Counted from the first letter of the stretch, positions 11,078 through 23,288 are shown. The stretch: 64,000 bases of DNA from Protea cynaroides (GCA_028583415.1 CM053265.1:22266830-22330829); one strand, 5' to 3'. Numbers and translations are program-made. The notes: generated by a model from the sequence alone, not told the origin.

Positions 11078-12743
11078 ATGGCACCTAGAAGAGCTGAAAG
11101 TGCTTACAACCTTAGAGGGACTGATGGTTGTCATGTAAACGAGGGCATCCGTCAAGAACGCGTGGATATCCCAGAAGGCTTGGATGATCAAGTCCCTGAT
11201 GTCAACCTGGCAGAAGTAAGAGGAGAATACGACCCTCCTCAGTTTGTTACTAGGGACCAGTTTGATAACCTGGCGCAACAACTGGTTGCATTAACGGAGC
11301 TTTTGCAACAACGGCCACTTGGAGCCCCTATAACTTCTGTTCCACCCGTAGACATTGGAGAAGTTCTACAACGGTCCCATCACCCACAGAGGTCAGCCTT
11401 ATGACCCCTAGTTACTCCTATTATTCGGTAGATTCTCATCGTAGAAGAGCTAGAGGAAGGCCACGTCGTGAAGCCAGCAGAGGCTATGCCCCAAGGTATG
11501 AGCCAACAGAGGTAATCTCTAGTAGTCATGTCTCTCCCATCGAATCTCATAGGGTTTTAGTCCACGACCATTTGGGGTCATGACATAATGTTGCTAAAGA
11601 GACACAAAGACGGGTTGACGTAGCTATACAGGCGAGGGACAATGTGCAGGTTCGGGTGGATTCAGCTAGGCAAGAGAAAGTTGCTGCGGCGGTTCCTCCA
11701 GTCCCAGATGTTCCTGCTCCCCGTGACCACACGACTATTTTAGAGCAAAAACTGAAAGATCTACTGGCGTATAGCAGCAAGTGGAAAGGGGGGTTCGATG
11801 CAAAAGCCCTCCAGGACTATGATGCCGAGATGGCCCTCTCCGATGAGATTATGCAACACCCGTTGCCGAGATAATATACGATCTTGAATGTGGGATGGTA
11901 TGGCGGAAAGACCGACCTTGTGAGCCACCTTAACAACTACAAAGTGGGGATGGTGCTCTATGGCCATCATGATGTGCTATGCTGTAGGGCCTTCCCATCC
12001 ACCTAGAGAGACGCCAGAAGGACTTGGTTCAACAATATTCCCCCCAAGTTGGTGGGGTCATTCAAAGAGCTGAGTAATCTATTCCTCTCTCACTTCCAGA
12101 GGAGTAGGGTACAGAAGAAGAACCTGTCGCATCTCATGGTGATCAAGCAGGTGGAAAATGAACCCCTTTAGCCCTTCATTACCCAATTCCAGGTTGTTGC
12201 TGTGGAGATAAAGAACCTATAGCTTGATGTTGTTGTAGCAACCTTATCCAAAGCTGTTCAAGATCGAAAGCTTATTTTCTCCCTGAACATGAAACCTCTT
12301 TACACCCATGTTGAAAATCTGAGCCGGTGCGAGCGATATGCTGCTGGAGCAGAAGCAGTGGCCTCGCTCCCCAATGAGATTGCCAGTAGCACTGCTGACA
12401 TAGAGAAAAAGAGGTCGGAACAATCCGACAAGACCTTCAAAGAGGGTGAACCAAGTAAGAAGGAAAAGCCAGCAAAGGATCTATACCCTACTAGGCTAAC
12501 GTACCAGGCTCCAGAGTACACACCACTCAATCGAACCATGGTTGAAATAATGCAAACATAGAAAGAAGACATTTTGCTAGTCTCTCCATCACCAATGTTG
12601 GCAAAATCAAATGAGCGAAACCCGTGACTATATTGTGCACATCATAAAGATCATGGCCACAACACCAACTCTTGTCGCCATTTTAGGGGGTTGGTAGAAG
12701 ATCTTGTCCAGCATGGGTACTGGATCAAATTTATGGGATCAAG
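11078..12743 (+). pseudogene. gag: Element X: gag, Tat-like Ty3/gypsy
   Basis: Translation starts with MAPRRAESAY at 11078 and moves through several frames. The retrotransposon gag core lies at about 11883-12160: GWYGGKTDLVSHLNNY, then CCRAFPST, WFNNIPPK and SFKELSNLFLSHF, the order of conserved blocks in the gypsy gag domain. Near 12628-12680 a zinc-binding segment reads CAHHKDHGHNTNSC, the CxxHxxxGHxTxxC form typical of Tat elements. There are at least six in-frame stops or shifts, so the gene is dead. It is cut at 12743 by solo LTR S2. Confidence 0.8.
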
Positions 12744-14893
12744 TGTCACACCCTAATTCTGGACTGATCAGTAGTGTGATGAACCGTCATAAGAACCAAC
12801 GGTTCAAATCAAGATCTCGTAAGACTGTGCCAACAATCTAAACCAAATACACATTCCACATCAATCAGAGATATTAAAGTAAATAGTAGAAGTCTTATTA
12901 ATAATAAATTGAGTATCTACAATGATAAGTAAATAATAAATCAATTATCTCCAAGTAACCAAAACATAAATATAACAAATTATCAAAATACGAAAGTTAA
13001 ACACTAAGCATAAATATCGCTGAAACACTCACTTGATGAGTCATATTCGTCCTCCACAGCTTGCTCATCCATAGCCACCATGTGTCTATATGTTGGCGCA
13101 TTCATATAGTCTTCAATGGTATTACCTGCATCATTAGCAACAAAAAGAATAGTGTACGCGAGGGTCAGCTCTCCAACACGAGCTTAGTAAGTGAACTAAA
13201 CAATGCTCAAACAGATGCATGTATTTAATTCATATCTTTGGTCTAGTTTTAAGTTTGCAACTGTGCTATAGAAAGGATTGGTGGCCACCGCACCTCTATA
13301 CACGAGTGTGTGAATTAGTCCAATGGATCAAACACCATTGCCATTCCATATGCACCTACCATAGAATAGAGAAAAAGTTAAAGTGTTTGGATCACACATC
13401 ACTTACACTTCCCTAATGCCCTATAATGTAATAGTTCCGCTAAGGTAATGGCGATATGACGATGTCAGTGGGTAGGACTTGAGTAGAGATAGAGCTGGCA
13501 TTTGGTGACCAGGCTGAGCCACAATGCCATGTCGTCTCCCTGATGCTTCACTCGCATCCAACACACCAACTATACATACAATCACATGCATATTCCTAGC
13601 ATCATCATCGTCATGCTATAAATAGATAGAAATAAATATGCATGAGCAAAAATAGCAGTAATATTGGATGACATGTGAGATGCACATTACACGCATACAA
13701 GCATAGAATCATTCATGGCGTTGGACACAATAAAAGAAACATAGTTTGTTATTATCCAATTAGTTTAGGTCTTATTCCCTCATCTGTAAATGATGTTTGA
13801 CCTTCTTCCAAGCTTTGGAAATTACTTTGAACTAGTTGGAAACCTAAACAATTAATGGTTAGGGGTTAATTTTTTCAAGTTACAGTAGTCAAAAACCTTG
13901 TCTGGTCTCCAAAATATACTTGTTGTTATCGTGTGGTCGACCCCTGTGGTCGACCTTGTGGTCTCAGTAGATGTCAACCACACGACGTACGGTTGATCCT
14001 ATTGTCACACTATATGCGACCGCATGTGTAACCACATGATTTCTGGGAACTTCCCGAATAGCTGTGGTTAACTCACTAGTCACCCTATGGTCGACCACTG
14101 CCACGTTCATACGATTTCTGATCAATTTTTTACTTTCAATCTGAGTTCTTCCTGAGTCAATTTCTCAGCTCATCACTTAGGTTCATCCTATGGTTATCCT
14201 ATGGCCATTATTTACAGTTTCTCATTAACCATTATCCTTAACCCATCCCTCATGGTTATCCTTGAGATTTACTCAGAGGATCACATGGATCATATTAGTT
14301 TGACATCCCCAATCCATAATAGAAAACCTTATTCAATAGGATCTACTTTTACAGAGATAAGTTTCATACCTTGGCTTATTGTAGAAAGCTAGAACTTTCT
14401 CTGCAAAACCTTCCTCTCAGCCTTCTTCTCCAAATCTCCTTCTCTTCCTCTCTCTTTCTCTCTTAGGTTTAGGGTTTATGATTGATCCAAAAAAGTGAGA
14501 GAGGGTACAAAGACATCCTCTTTATAGGGAGAAACTCTCTATATAGAGTCCTTTTTCAATTAGGAAAGAGATATCCTTTGATTTGAAAAGTTTCCAAATC
14601 ACGAAGTCAGTTCTAGGTTTGTGCGGTCGATGGTGTGGTCGCATAATCCATCGAGCACACAAATCCAAAACAATCGACCATACGTGTGTGGTCTCAACCT
14701 AGTCGACCATACGGTCGACCACACCTACAACCACACAAACCAAATTTACTGATTTGACTATTTTGATTGGTTTGCTCACCTGGCTTTGTGGTTTCTTCAT
14801 ACGTTTGGTTCATTTGAGCCGATTATGATGGGAAGAATGGTCACGACACTAGAATGTATGGTTAGACTAGGTTCGTGGCATGCGGGTCTTCCA
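12744..14893 (-). mobile_element. S2: Tekay-like LTR, subfamily B
   Basis: Starts TGTCACACCCTAATTCTGG and ends GCGGGTCTTCCA (usual form GTCTTACA). The B motif is clustered at about 13925-14115 and 14625-14735. The 5-bp flanks are tcaag on the left and ccccc on the right and do not match. Either one border was rearranged, or this is one end of a larger insertion whose rest was lost. Confidence 0.8.
13004..13126 (-). CDS. LTR-encoded conserved exon (S2 copy, subfamily B)
   Basis: Read from 13126 downward after GATGCAG, the frame contains TIEDYMNAPTYRHMVAMD, AVEDEYDSSSECF and a stop, 41 codons including stop, the same length as the A and C versions. Open throughout. Confidence 0.5.
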   Translation of the reverse strand, partial: GNTIEDYMNAPTYRHMVAMDEQAVEDEYDSSSECFSDIYA

Positions 14894-15155
14894 CCCCCTC
14901 TTTCGGCCCCTCAAAACCCTCCTGTCCAAGTTCATGAGGGAGTCGAGAGGAATAATGCGCCTCAAGGAGGCCGTTCTCCTGAACGTTATTATCTGGGGCT
15001 CGTCAACATAGCACTATGGAGAGGTACCGAGCAAGCGAAGATGCCCCAAAAGTTGCGTTGCCAAAGTCCCCCAAGGGAGCTATTGGGGAAAGCAAGACCC
15101 GAGCAAGACTTGGGTCTGGATGATGACTAGTACTTGAGCCACGTCATGGGGGAAT
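14894..15155 (+). pseudogene. Element X: piece between S2 and TK0
   Basis: Non-LTR sequence lying between two insertions. One open frame (about 14900-15130) has no recognisable domain. By position it should be the gag-protease spacer of element X. It ends with ggaat, the left target duplication of TK0. Confidence 0.4.
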
Positions 15156-17343
15156 TGTTACACTCCAATTTTGGCTGAACCAGAAGTGTGAGTAAATCAT
15201 CACTGAACCAACGGTTCACACTAGGATCTCAATAAGACCATGTCCACTCATACAAACCATTGCACATAAGCATAATCAGAATATAATAAAATACAATGGA
15301 AGTCTTGAATAAAATGAACTGAGTGATCTATTTATAAATTTAATAAAATATCTAATTATTCAAATATCGAAACATAAATAAATATCCTTACATCAATTGT
15401 ATCTCCAACTGAAAATAATTAAAATAAAATAAATAAAATCCTACAGGTACACGCAGAAAGGGCACTTGCATGAAGCGTCATGCTCGTCCTTTCCTGCTTG
15501 TACGTCCAAAGCAGCAATACTTCCGCACGCCGGAGCATTCAGGTAATCCTCCACCGTATAACCTGCATCAACATCTAAAAATAGTGTATATACAAGGGTG
15601 AGCTCACAACTTAGCTAAGTAAGGCAATCAGACAATGCAACAAACATATGCATGAATAACATTCACATTATGGTCTGGTTTTAAGTTTGCAATGTGCCAT
15701 AGAAAGGATTGGCGGCCATCGCACCTCTATACACAAGTGTGTGAAGCCGCCCAATGGATCAAACACCATTGTCGTCCCACATGCACCCTACCATGGAATA
15801 GAGATAGAGCTAAAGCATCCAGATCAAATACCGCCAACACTTCCCCTGATACCCTACCCATACCAACACGTAAGACCCTATTGGCGAGGGTTTACAAACT
15901 GGGCTCGCAACTAACCAATCCTATATGTCATCACAGTAAGCCCTATCCCAGCACAGCTCCATACGGCATAGAGATAGAGCTAGAGTCTAGTGGCCAGGCT
16001 GGAGACCACAATGCCACTTCCTCCCCCTGATATCCTATCCACACCAAGCATGCTAAGACAGAACGATATGAAAAGGTGCTAGTGTGAGGAATGATCCCAG
16101 ACCCTCGGCCCTTCCCATTCCACACACCAACGAAAACAATCACATGCTTAACAGTCACATCCTAGCATAGCGAGTATGCATGAACAATAATAATAACTGA
16201 AAGTAAAGGATGACATGCGAGTATGCACAAACATTAGTCCACAGAATCATAGTTATTAACGACGTTTTACTGTTATTAAATTATTAGGGTTTAGGTCCGA
16301 TTCCCTTACCTGAAGCTTGTTTGATAGCTTGTTCCGTGTCACAGAATCCAAACGTGCTATCACAAGGTCCTACACGATGTTAGGGTTGAGTTAAAATAGT
16401 TTTCTTAAGGTTTATGTTGGTCAAAAAACCAACTGGGTTAAAAACACTCCTCACAGAGCATACAGTTCGCAGTACTGGTCGTGGCACTATGGGGAAAGGT
16501 GCGACCGGTATGGTCGATCGGTCCCCATAGACAGGTCTCTGGGAGGTACCGATCGCAGTACCGGTCACATATAGTGCGACCGGTATGGTCGATCAGTATG
16601 TCTCTAAAAGACCATACATCCGGTTCTCGCCTTCCGTTGGTTACCCCCTATTGATCCTGGGGTTTTTCCTACACATTCTAGGTCTGAGCACTAGTTAGAG
16701 TTGTTTCCAACTCCATTCAAGTCCTAGTTTCGATGATTTTCAACCTATAACTTGAATCTAGGGTTTACAGACTAGATTAGGGTTTGACGGCAAAAATAGG
16801 CTTTAGATCAATATCTCGCTTTGCATGGTATTGATCCAAACATGACTAACCATCCTAAAATGATTAAAGTAGAGGAAGGTTTAAGCACTTACCGTTGGTT
16901 CGCGGTAGAGAGTTCTTCATCCAACGTCAATGGTAGCTCTTCCCTCTCCTTCCTAGCTTCTTCTCCTGCTTCAACCTCTTTCTCCTCTCTAAGGTTTGTG
17001 AGGATCAATGGAAGAGATTTTAGGAGGTTTAAGGGTCCTTATATAAGCTAGGGTTAGGTTTAGGAAGCCTCCTAACATTAGAAAAGTCCTTCGGTTCAAA
17101 ATTTGGAAAGTGGGATCCATAGAGATCCTGTTCCAGATCTAAGCTGTGCAGGCCATACCGATCGATCGTCGACCGGTACCATAGACCGGTACCATCGATC
17201 GTATGAAAGTTATATCATGTAATTTTGTCCGTTTTCATACCTGGTTGTCATTCGCTCGTCCCGTCTGGCCCGGTGATGATTGGAAGACCTGTTAGGACAT
17301 GAACTAAAGGTTTATATCGGGTTCATGGAGTGCGGGTCTTACA
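15156..17343 (-). repeat. TK0 3' LTR
   Basis: 2,188 bp. In plus orientation it begins TGTTACACTCC (the ancestral end was TGTCACACC) and ends GCGGGTCTTACA. C-type motifs such as ACCGGTCGC and CGATCGGTA occur at 16470-16590 and 17155-17205. It differs from its partner by many scattered substitutions, consistent with an older insertion than TK1. Confidence 0.93.
15441..15563 (-). CDS. LTR-encoded conserved exon (TK0 3' LTR)
   Basis: 41-codon frame from 15563 downward, starting GYTVEDYLNAP after GATGCAG and ending CKCPFCVYL and stop. One cysteine-motif residue differs (SCKC for SCEC). Confidence 0.5.
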   Translation of the reverse strand, partial: GYTVEDYLNAPACGSIAALDVQAGKDEHDASCKCPFCVYL

Positions 17344-17421
17344 ACTCCCCCACCCTTAAAATAAATTATGACCTCGAAATTTGAACGTACCTTGGTCGTC
17401 AAAAAGATTAGGGTATTCCTT

Positions 17422-18900
17422 TCATATCACGTTCTCTTCTTCCCAAGAAATTTCTTCTACATCTTGGCTTTTCCAATGCACTTTTACATAATGGATATCC
17501 TTGTTTCGGAGATGTTGTACCTTTCGACTTGTGAGCATCACAGGTACAACTTCAAATGTCAAGTCCTCTGTCAAGTCTGGTGGGTCTGCTGTCAAGATGT
17601 GCAATGGATCCCTGACGTACTTCTTTAATAAGGAAACATGGAACACATCATGAACGCTTGACATGGATGGTGGTAGAGCCAATTGATATGCCACATTGCC
17701 ACGTCTGGTCAAAATCTCGTATGGTCCCATATACCTAGGGCATAGCTTCCCCTTCTTACCAAACCGTTTCAGACCTCGCACAAGTGATATCTTCAAGAAC
17801 ACTTTATCACTAACTGCAAACTCCAGATCTCGACGTCGGTTATCAGTATAGTGCTTTTGTCGAACTTGAGCTATCTTCACTCTTTCCTTGATTTGATCAA
17901 TCACTCGACAAGTTTCTTCGATGAACTCTGGTCCTACAATCCTTCTTTCTCCCACCTCATTCCATAACAGAGGTGTACGACATTTCTTCCCATAAACTGC
18001 CTCATATGGAGCCATTTGGATCGTAGCCTGGTAACTATTAATGTAAGCAAACTCAATAAGCGATAGCTTCTCATCCCAAGCTCCTTTGAAATCTATGGCA
18101 CACGCTCAGAGCATATCTTTCAAGATTTGAATAGTTCTTTCTGACTGCCCGTCAGTCTAAGGATGAAAAGCTGTGTTAAACTTCAACTTGGTTCCCATAG
18201 CTTTCTGTAATCCTTTCTAGAACTTTGATGTAAAACGGGGATCTCTGTCAGATACTATACTTTCTGGGGCACCATGAAGTCTGACTATATTATCCATATA
18301 TAGCTTGGCCAGCTCCTCCATGGTATACTGAGGTCTGACCGGGATGAATCGAGCTGTCTTAGTAAGTCAATCGACTATAACCCATACTGCATCCACTGAC
18401 CTTGGTGTCAAGGGTAGGCCAATGACGAAATCCATTGTGATACAATCCCACTTCCATGCTGGCTCCGATAGTGGTTGTAGCAAACCTGCGGGTCTTTGCC
18501 TTCAGTTTTAACTTGCTGGCAATTCAGACATTGGAATACGAATCGAGCTACATCCTCTTTCATACCCCTCCACTAATATAATCTTCTTAAATCATGGTAC
18601 ATCTTGGTGCTTCCTGGATGTACTGAATATGGGGTGTAATGAGCTTCTGTCATAACTCTATCTCTGATATTTGAGTTCTCACTCTTAGGTATACATAATC
18701 GTCCACGATACCTGAGTACCTTGTCTGAATCCAAGGTAAAGTCAAGGTTGCTTTTACCCTTCTCTAGATCTTCTTGCACAGTCTTGAGGTGTGGATCCTG
18801 TAGAATTGCTACTTTGACCTCATCTATTAGATCCGATGAGATTTTTAAGGCTACGAACATCAATGTGAACTTATGAATTAAGCCCTGTTCCACTGGATCT
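17422..18900 (-). pseudogene. pol: TK0 integrase with chromodomain
   Basis: The clean part, 18015-17422, covers the integrase C-terminal third: APYEAVYGKKCRTPL, the GPYEIL and PSMSSVHDVFHVSLLKK blocks, and a chromodomain-like tail (SRKVQHLRNKDIHYVKVHW, then EEISWEEEN). The catalytic core (about 18016-18570) is in more than one frame with stops. The zinc-binding HHCC part is at 18573-18893 (HPGSTKMYHDLRRLYW). Integrase inserts the cDNA; chromodomains of this type are thought to guide it to particular chromatin. Confidence 0.85.
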
Positions 18901-19043
18901 CACGCAGTCTCTAATATATAGTCTTTATCCTCCTCTATTGAGCCCGAGGCTACAGCACATAGTGCAGCATTTGTACTAGGTCCTGCCTCAGGTTTCAATG
19001 CCCATTTTCTGCTTAAGGCATCAGCCACAACGTTTGCCTTACC

Positions 19044-19048
19044 CGGAT
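19044..19048. repeat. Target duplication of TK1, left copy (cggat)
   Basis: Identical to 30723-30727. The two flanks rejoin to a continuous RNase H frame of TK0 (DIQYHP then GKANVVADALSRK), which proves the nesting order. Confidence 0.97.
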
Positions 19049-19410
19049 TGTAAGACCCGTGTCAATTTAACCCGGTCTTACCATCTTGAACCAGGTGTAC
19101 CCATCATGGTCGAGTCAAATGGAGCAAGGGCATGAAGGAGATCGAGATCCCAGGTACGAAATCGACCCAAAAATACTTAATTCTAGGGGAGGGTCGCACA
19201 CCCAGTGAAGCAGGGTCGGACCTCCCAAAACAAAAAGTCAAACCCTCAGTTTTTAAGGGAGGGTCGGACAGCTTAAGACCCTAGGGTCGACGGGATCATC
19301 GACCCTCCCATCGACCCACGGTTTCTGACGAAACTGAAATTAGGAAATTTCTTAATTTTCGGTTGGGATTCTTTCCAAATCTCAATGGGATTATTATAGG
19401 ACATTCCTAG

Positions 19411-19421
19411 TCTATTTAAAG
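19411..19421 (+). promoter_or_regulatory. TK1 LTR TATA box
   Basis: TCTATTTAAAG about 360 bp into the LTR, just after the first motif cluster. The homologous positions of S3, S4, TK2 and TK3 have CTATAAATA or CTATATAAA, so the site is conserved. Transcription should start near 19445. Confidence 0.7.
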
Positions 19422-19558
19422 GACGTTCCTAAGCCACATTCACTCCTTTCACAACCCTAATTGAATTGAGAGAAAGAGAGAAGAAGGAAAAGAGGAAGAA
19501 AGGAGGCTAGGAAGAAGGCTTAGCAAAAAGGAGAAGAAATTGCAGAGAAAAGTAATCT

Positions 19559-19570
19559 TCTCAGGTATGG
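19559..19570 (+). other. TK1 leader splice donor
   Basis: TCTTCTCAG|GTATGG, donor GT at 19565-19566, about 120 bp after the predicted start. TK3 has CGACG|GTAAGT at the matching place (56499). Possible acceptors are the GATGCAG before the LTR exon and the TTTTCAG before gag (23767-23769). Confidence 0.5.
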
Positions 19571-20344
19571 ATACTAATTCCATGAGTTTCTACAGACCTT
19601 AGGTTAGATATGGTTGAGTGTAGGATTTCGGAGAAACCCAAACCATCCATCCATGGTTAGGCTTTCATGGAAAACTATAGGAGGATGCACGAAAGCTATC
19701 TAGATGGATTATACATGGTTCTAGACCGTGGAATGACTGTTGAATGAATGTAGGAAGCAAGCCATAGGACCCCAAACACGAAGAATGGGTTAAAAGTGGA
19801 AATTGGACCAGAGTGCACCAAGGGTCGCACCGAGGGTCGATAGACCATCCGACCCTAGGTGTTTTTGACCATCGACCCTCAGCATTCGGGAAGTTCAGAA
19901 TGGAGGGAGGGTCGATAGACCCATTGACCCTAGCATCGACCCTCAGTTGACAGAATTGTTTTTAAATTCTGAATTAATTCTAATTAAATTCTATCGACTT
20001 TGTTAGATTTGCTAGCAATATAATAACATTATAAAGGTGATTTTAAAGCTTGGAAAAGTATCTATTAGCAAGCTAAGGTGAGGAACCTTAACTCCAAACT
20101 AAATTGGTTAATAATAAACTGTTTTCTATTTCTTGAGTCCTATGCCATGTTTGATTCTATGCGAATATGTTTGTAATGTGCATACAGCATGCCATCCAAT
20201 ATTTCTATTACTTGTTCATGCATATTTACTTTATTGTTTATAACATGATGATGATGATGATGATAGGAATAAGCATGTGATTGTATGTGTGTGGTTGATG
20301 TGCTTGATGCGAGCGAGTATCAGGGGAGGTGTGATGAGAACGTC

Positions 20345-20732
20345 AATAAACATTAACCTTTGGCGGGTCTCAGCACTTTAGCTCTATCTTTAACTCAAGT
20401 CTTGTGCATTGACATCGTCGTATCGCCATTACCTTAGCGGAACTATTATGTCGTAGAGTATCAGGGGAGGTGGTCTCGGTCCTTGTAGTCTCTGACTCTA
20501 CCGTGAGGCCTTGGATACACTGTTTGGCATTAGGATTGGTTAGTAGCGAGCCCAGTTTGCAAGCCCTCGCTAACAGGGGCTTACGTGTTGGTATAGCATT
20601 ATATAGCAATAAACGTTAACCTTTGTTGTATAATGTTATGGTAGGGTGGATGGGGACGACGATAAACGTTAACCTTCGGGCGGGCTTCCACACCCTGTGC
20701 ATAGAGGCGGTGTCAATAAACGTTAACCTTTG
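20345..20732 (+). repeat. Four dispersed copies of an AATAAACGTTAACC motif in TK1 5' LTR
   Basis: Copies at 20345-20362, 20608-20625, 20662-20679 and 20715-20732, nearly identical 18-mers (AATAAACGTTAACCTTTG). The 3' LTR and solo LTR S4 have four copies at the same relative places. S3 and subfamily C have other sequences there. Confidence 0.8.
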
Positions 20733-20890
20733 ACCACCCAACCTTTCTATTGCACATTGCAAACTATAAACCAAGACCAAAGATATAAATTGATTTTTGC
20801 ATGCATATGTATTGTTGCATTGTTTTGGCTACTCACTGAGCCGTGTTGTGTGCTCACCCCTCGACGTCGAATATTTTAATTGATGATGCA

Positions 20891-21013
20891 GGTTATACAG
20901 TTGAAGATTATATGAACGCGTCGGCGTACGGAAACGTTGCAGCCATGGAAGTTGGAGCTGAAGACGATACACATGATCCCTCTTGCGAGTGCAACTCGTA
21001 TGTATTTGATTAG
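20891..21013 (+). CDS. LTR-encoded conserved exon (TK1 5' LTR, subfamily A)
   Basis: A 40-codon frame plus TAG that follows a good acceptor (GATGATGCAG). It begins GYTVEDYMNASAYGNVAAME, continues acidic (EDDTHD) and ends SCECNSYVFD. Compared with S3 (53800-53922), about 12 differences are silent third-position changes and about nine change the residue, although random change would give about three replacements per silent change. That pattern points to past selection on the peptide. There is no ATG upstream in the leader; the first ATG is inside the frame (DYMNA), giving about 33 residues if used. Function unknown; the protein resembles nothing I recognise. Confidence 0.55.
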   Translation, partial: GYTVEDYMNASAYGNVAAMEVGAEDDTHDPSCECNSYVFD

Positions 21014-21308
21014 ATATTTTTTTTTGTAGGTTTCTTTATTGGATTTATAAGACATGTATTTGGTATTTAAATATTTATGTCTCAGTTAAACATAGAATAA
21101 TTTGCTATTATTTATGGGTATCATCTTAGTTCTCAGTTCATATTATTTATAAATTTTCCGCTATTGTGTATTACTCTGATTATGATTGTGGATGCGTGTA
21201 AAGTTCGGATAACGCGGGGATAGCCTATTTGAGATCCTGGTTGAGCCGTTGTTTATTTAGCGGTTCATCACACCATTCTGGTTAGACCAAAATTGGGGTG
21301 TGACAACT

Positions 21309-21320
21309 TGGTATCAGAGC
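21309..21320 (+). other. TK1 primer-binding site (initiator tRNA-Met)
   Basis: TGGTATCAGAGC, complementary to the 3' end of plant initiator tRNA-Met, three bases after the LTR end. It is the priming site for minus-strand DNA. Confidence 0.93.
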
Positions 21321-21582
21321 ATCTCAGGCCTTGCCCGTCGCACTGACACACATTCAAGACCATTGTGAACTGAGATAGGATAAATTAAAAACTTTAATAC
21401 AAACACACTGTAAGCACAAGTGATGATTGAAACCGAATTAAAAAGAGAATAATACATCTATTAAAGGGAAAATCAGTTACATACAATGAGTAAGAGAACC
21501 AAAACGTATATACATTGCTAAAGCAGAGTACAGTCCACAACCCGGACAGTTACTCTGTAGTACAAGAAAAAGTAAAGTACAA

Positions 21583-22856
21583 TCAGGAAACTGGAGGCGA
21601 AGGAGGAGGCGGTGCCTCACGATCTCTGTCATAGTCCTCGGCATAGAGCCTAGTCAACCATGCCACCTGGGTCTGAGTCGTCTGCAAACTAGCTGTGAGA
21701 TCAGCCACCCTCTGATCAGTCCGGCGCTGAGCGTCTAGGAGCTCCCCTACCCTCAGATCCGATGCACGCTGAGCCTCTCTAATCTCGTGAAACATACTCA
21801 GTACGTCATCAGCTGGTGGGCTTGAAGGACCAGCATCATGAGAAGGACTGGACTAGGGTACCGAAGTTGCCGCAGCAGAAGTACCAGCCCGATCCGCATC
21901 CGTAGGTGATGGCGGTGGTATCGCATCGACATCCATATATAAGCGATCATCATCGACCGGATCCCCACGAGCCCTAGCAGCACCTCAGCATCAGCCATCT
22001 CAACCCGAGTGTGAGGGCGCACCATCGCGTTCCTCTCCTCATCACTAACCTCTGCATCTCGCAGCCCCATCTTGCAGATAGCCTCCCAATCTAGAGGCGA
22101 CGAGAATGTCTTCTCCTGGATCTTCTCATCTACTAGATCCACCCCCAGACGGGTCAGTAGCACTGTAATCATACGTCCATAGGGTAGATTACCCCTATGA
22201 CCGGACAATGTAGCACTAATCATCGTCCGCATGATAATGTAAGGAAGGCAGACCGGCTGACGAGTGCAGATGCAGTAGATCAAGAACTGAGTCAGCTGAG
22301 AGACCCTCTCATAATGCCCACTCTGCGGGATCAGATTATGTTGGATAATCTTGCAGAAGACCCGTGGAGCTGGACGCAAGTAGCAAGCTCTCATCTGCCA
22401 TCTATCGGGACGGAGCAACTGATTGTCGATCTCAGCTCTCATCTCCATCTCAACAAACTGTGGCTCTCCCGGCGCACAGTACACCATAGGGCCATCGAAG
22501 GGAATGCCCAACAGATCGGCCAGTTGCCGATAGTCAAAGGAGATGTGCACCCCTTTGACGTAGCTAGTGATGCGCAACTCTTGACCACGCTCGACATCAT
22601 TGTAATCCCCCACCACCTGGAGATTACAATAGAACTGGCGCACCAAGTCTGGACATGTGCACGCGTCGTATGTGATGACAAGGAGCCACCCCATGTCACC
22701 GAATGCTCTCTCTACATTGAACAAGGCTAGTTCAGCCAGGTTCACCATACGACCCCCTTCCACTTTCTTGCCTGTATAGTAGGCATACTGTGCCTCGGCT
22801 TCATTCGAACGAAAGCGAAGTGGATCACGCAATCTTGGCACTTTGGTACGGGCCAT
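21583..22856 (-). pseudogene. TK1 antisense accessory gene (putative plant transposon protein family)
   Basis: The reading frame starts at the ATG at 22856 (MARTKVPRLRD), placed directly after a splice acceptor. Conserved blocks in order: an N-terminal part ending FGDMGWLLVITYDA, VRQFYCNL, LRITSYVKGVHISFDYRQL, LLGIP, a tyrosine/histidine-rich block with QSGHYERVSQLTQFLIYCIC, PYIIMRTM, and LPYGRMITVLLTRLGVDL. This order (FYANL, then a VRG-x-x-V-x-F segment, LLGIP, and S-H-x-S…ITYLC-like blocks) resembles the plant 'putative plant transposon protein' domain. The C terminus is a coiled-coil-like segment (about 21620-21790) ending PPPPSPPVS. One frameshift (about 21985) and one stop (about 21855) break it. 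It sits between PBS and gag, on the opposite strand. Role unknown. Confidence 0.72.
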
Positions 22857-22861
22857 AGTAT

Positions 22862-23288
22862 CTGCAAAATAAGAAAGAGAAAGGAAACAAGGAGTTAATA
22901 GGATAAAAATCTGAAAAAATTTAAAATAGAAGCCCATTCCTCACCATACAAGTGGGCATAAGGACTTACGTAAGTTAAAATATATCCTACAATCCACCTA
23001 CAGTAGGAAATTTTAACTGACGATGTCCAATTTGAAGAAATTCAAGAAAAATAAAAAATTTCGATAAATTAGGGCAAAAAGAGAAAAATTTAAGTTTCTC
23101 GATAACCAACCGATGAAACTCAAAAATTTTTGAGGGCTTTCGTTCCTTAAGACCCCAATAACAAAAGCCCCCAATAAAAATCGAATTTTTACGGTTGGAA
23201 AAAGTTTAATTTGGAAAATACGAGCTAAATGAGCAAAAAACCTCGAAATAAAAAAAACCTAAAAACAGGAAAAGTTGGGAAATTTTAC
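22862..23288 (-). other. Intron in the 5' UTR of the TK1 antisense gene
   Basis: Minus-strand donor CTACAG|GTAAAA at 23288 and acceptor TTATTTTGCAG at 22862, five bases before the ATG. TK2 (45719-46156) and TK3 (59886-60325) have the same sites and nearly the same length (427, 438 and 440 bp), which supports a real intron. Confidence 0.65.

Larger units (their letters stand above)
19049..21305 (+). repeat. TK1 5' LTR
   Basis: 2,257 bp, TGTAAGACC…GGTGTGACA. Order: A-type motif cluster (about 19184-19320), TATA box, leader with splice donor, second motif cluster (19805-19960), (ATG)n at about 20246-20263, four copies of a short AATAAACGTTAACC repeat, conserved exon, AT-rich end. Compared with the 3' LTR it lacks about 47 bp near 20505, where the 3' LTR carries another TTAGCTCTATCTCTATG block. 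Confidence 0.96.

Noticed and set aside
12744..17343. S2 and the TK0 left LTR taken as an LTR pair of one element
   Set aside because: They belong to different subfamilies (B and C motifs) and TK0 already has a partner LTR with a matching duplication.
20246..20263. (ATG)n run in the LTRs as a set of start codons
   Set aside because: A short microsatellite present in all subfamilies; the frames after it are closed within a few codons.
22197..22730. 177-codon plus-strand ORF opposite the antisense gene in TK1
   Set aside because: It is the shadow of the antisense gene; the other copies have only short, unrelated frames there.
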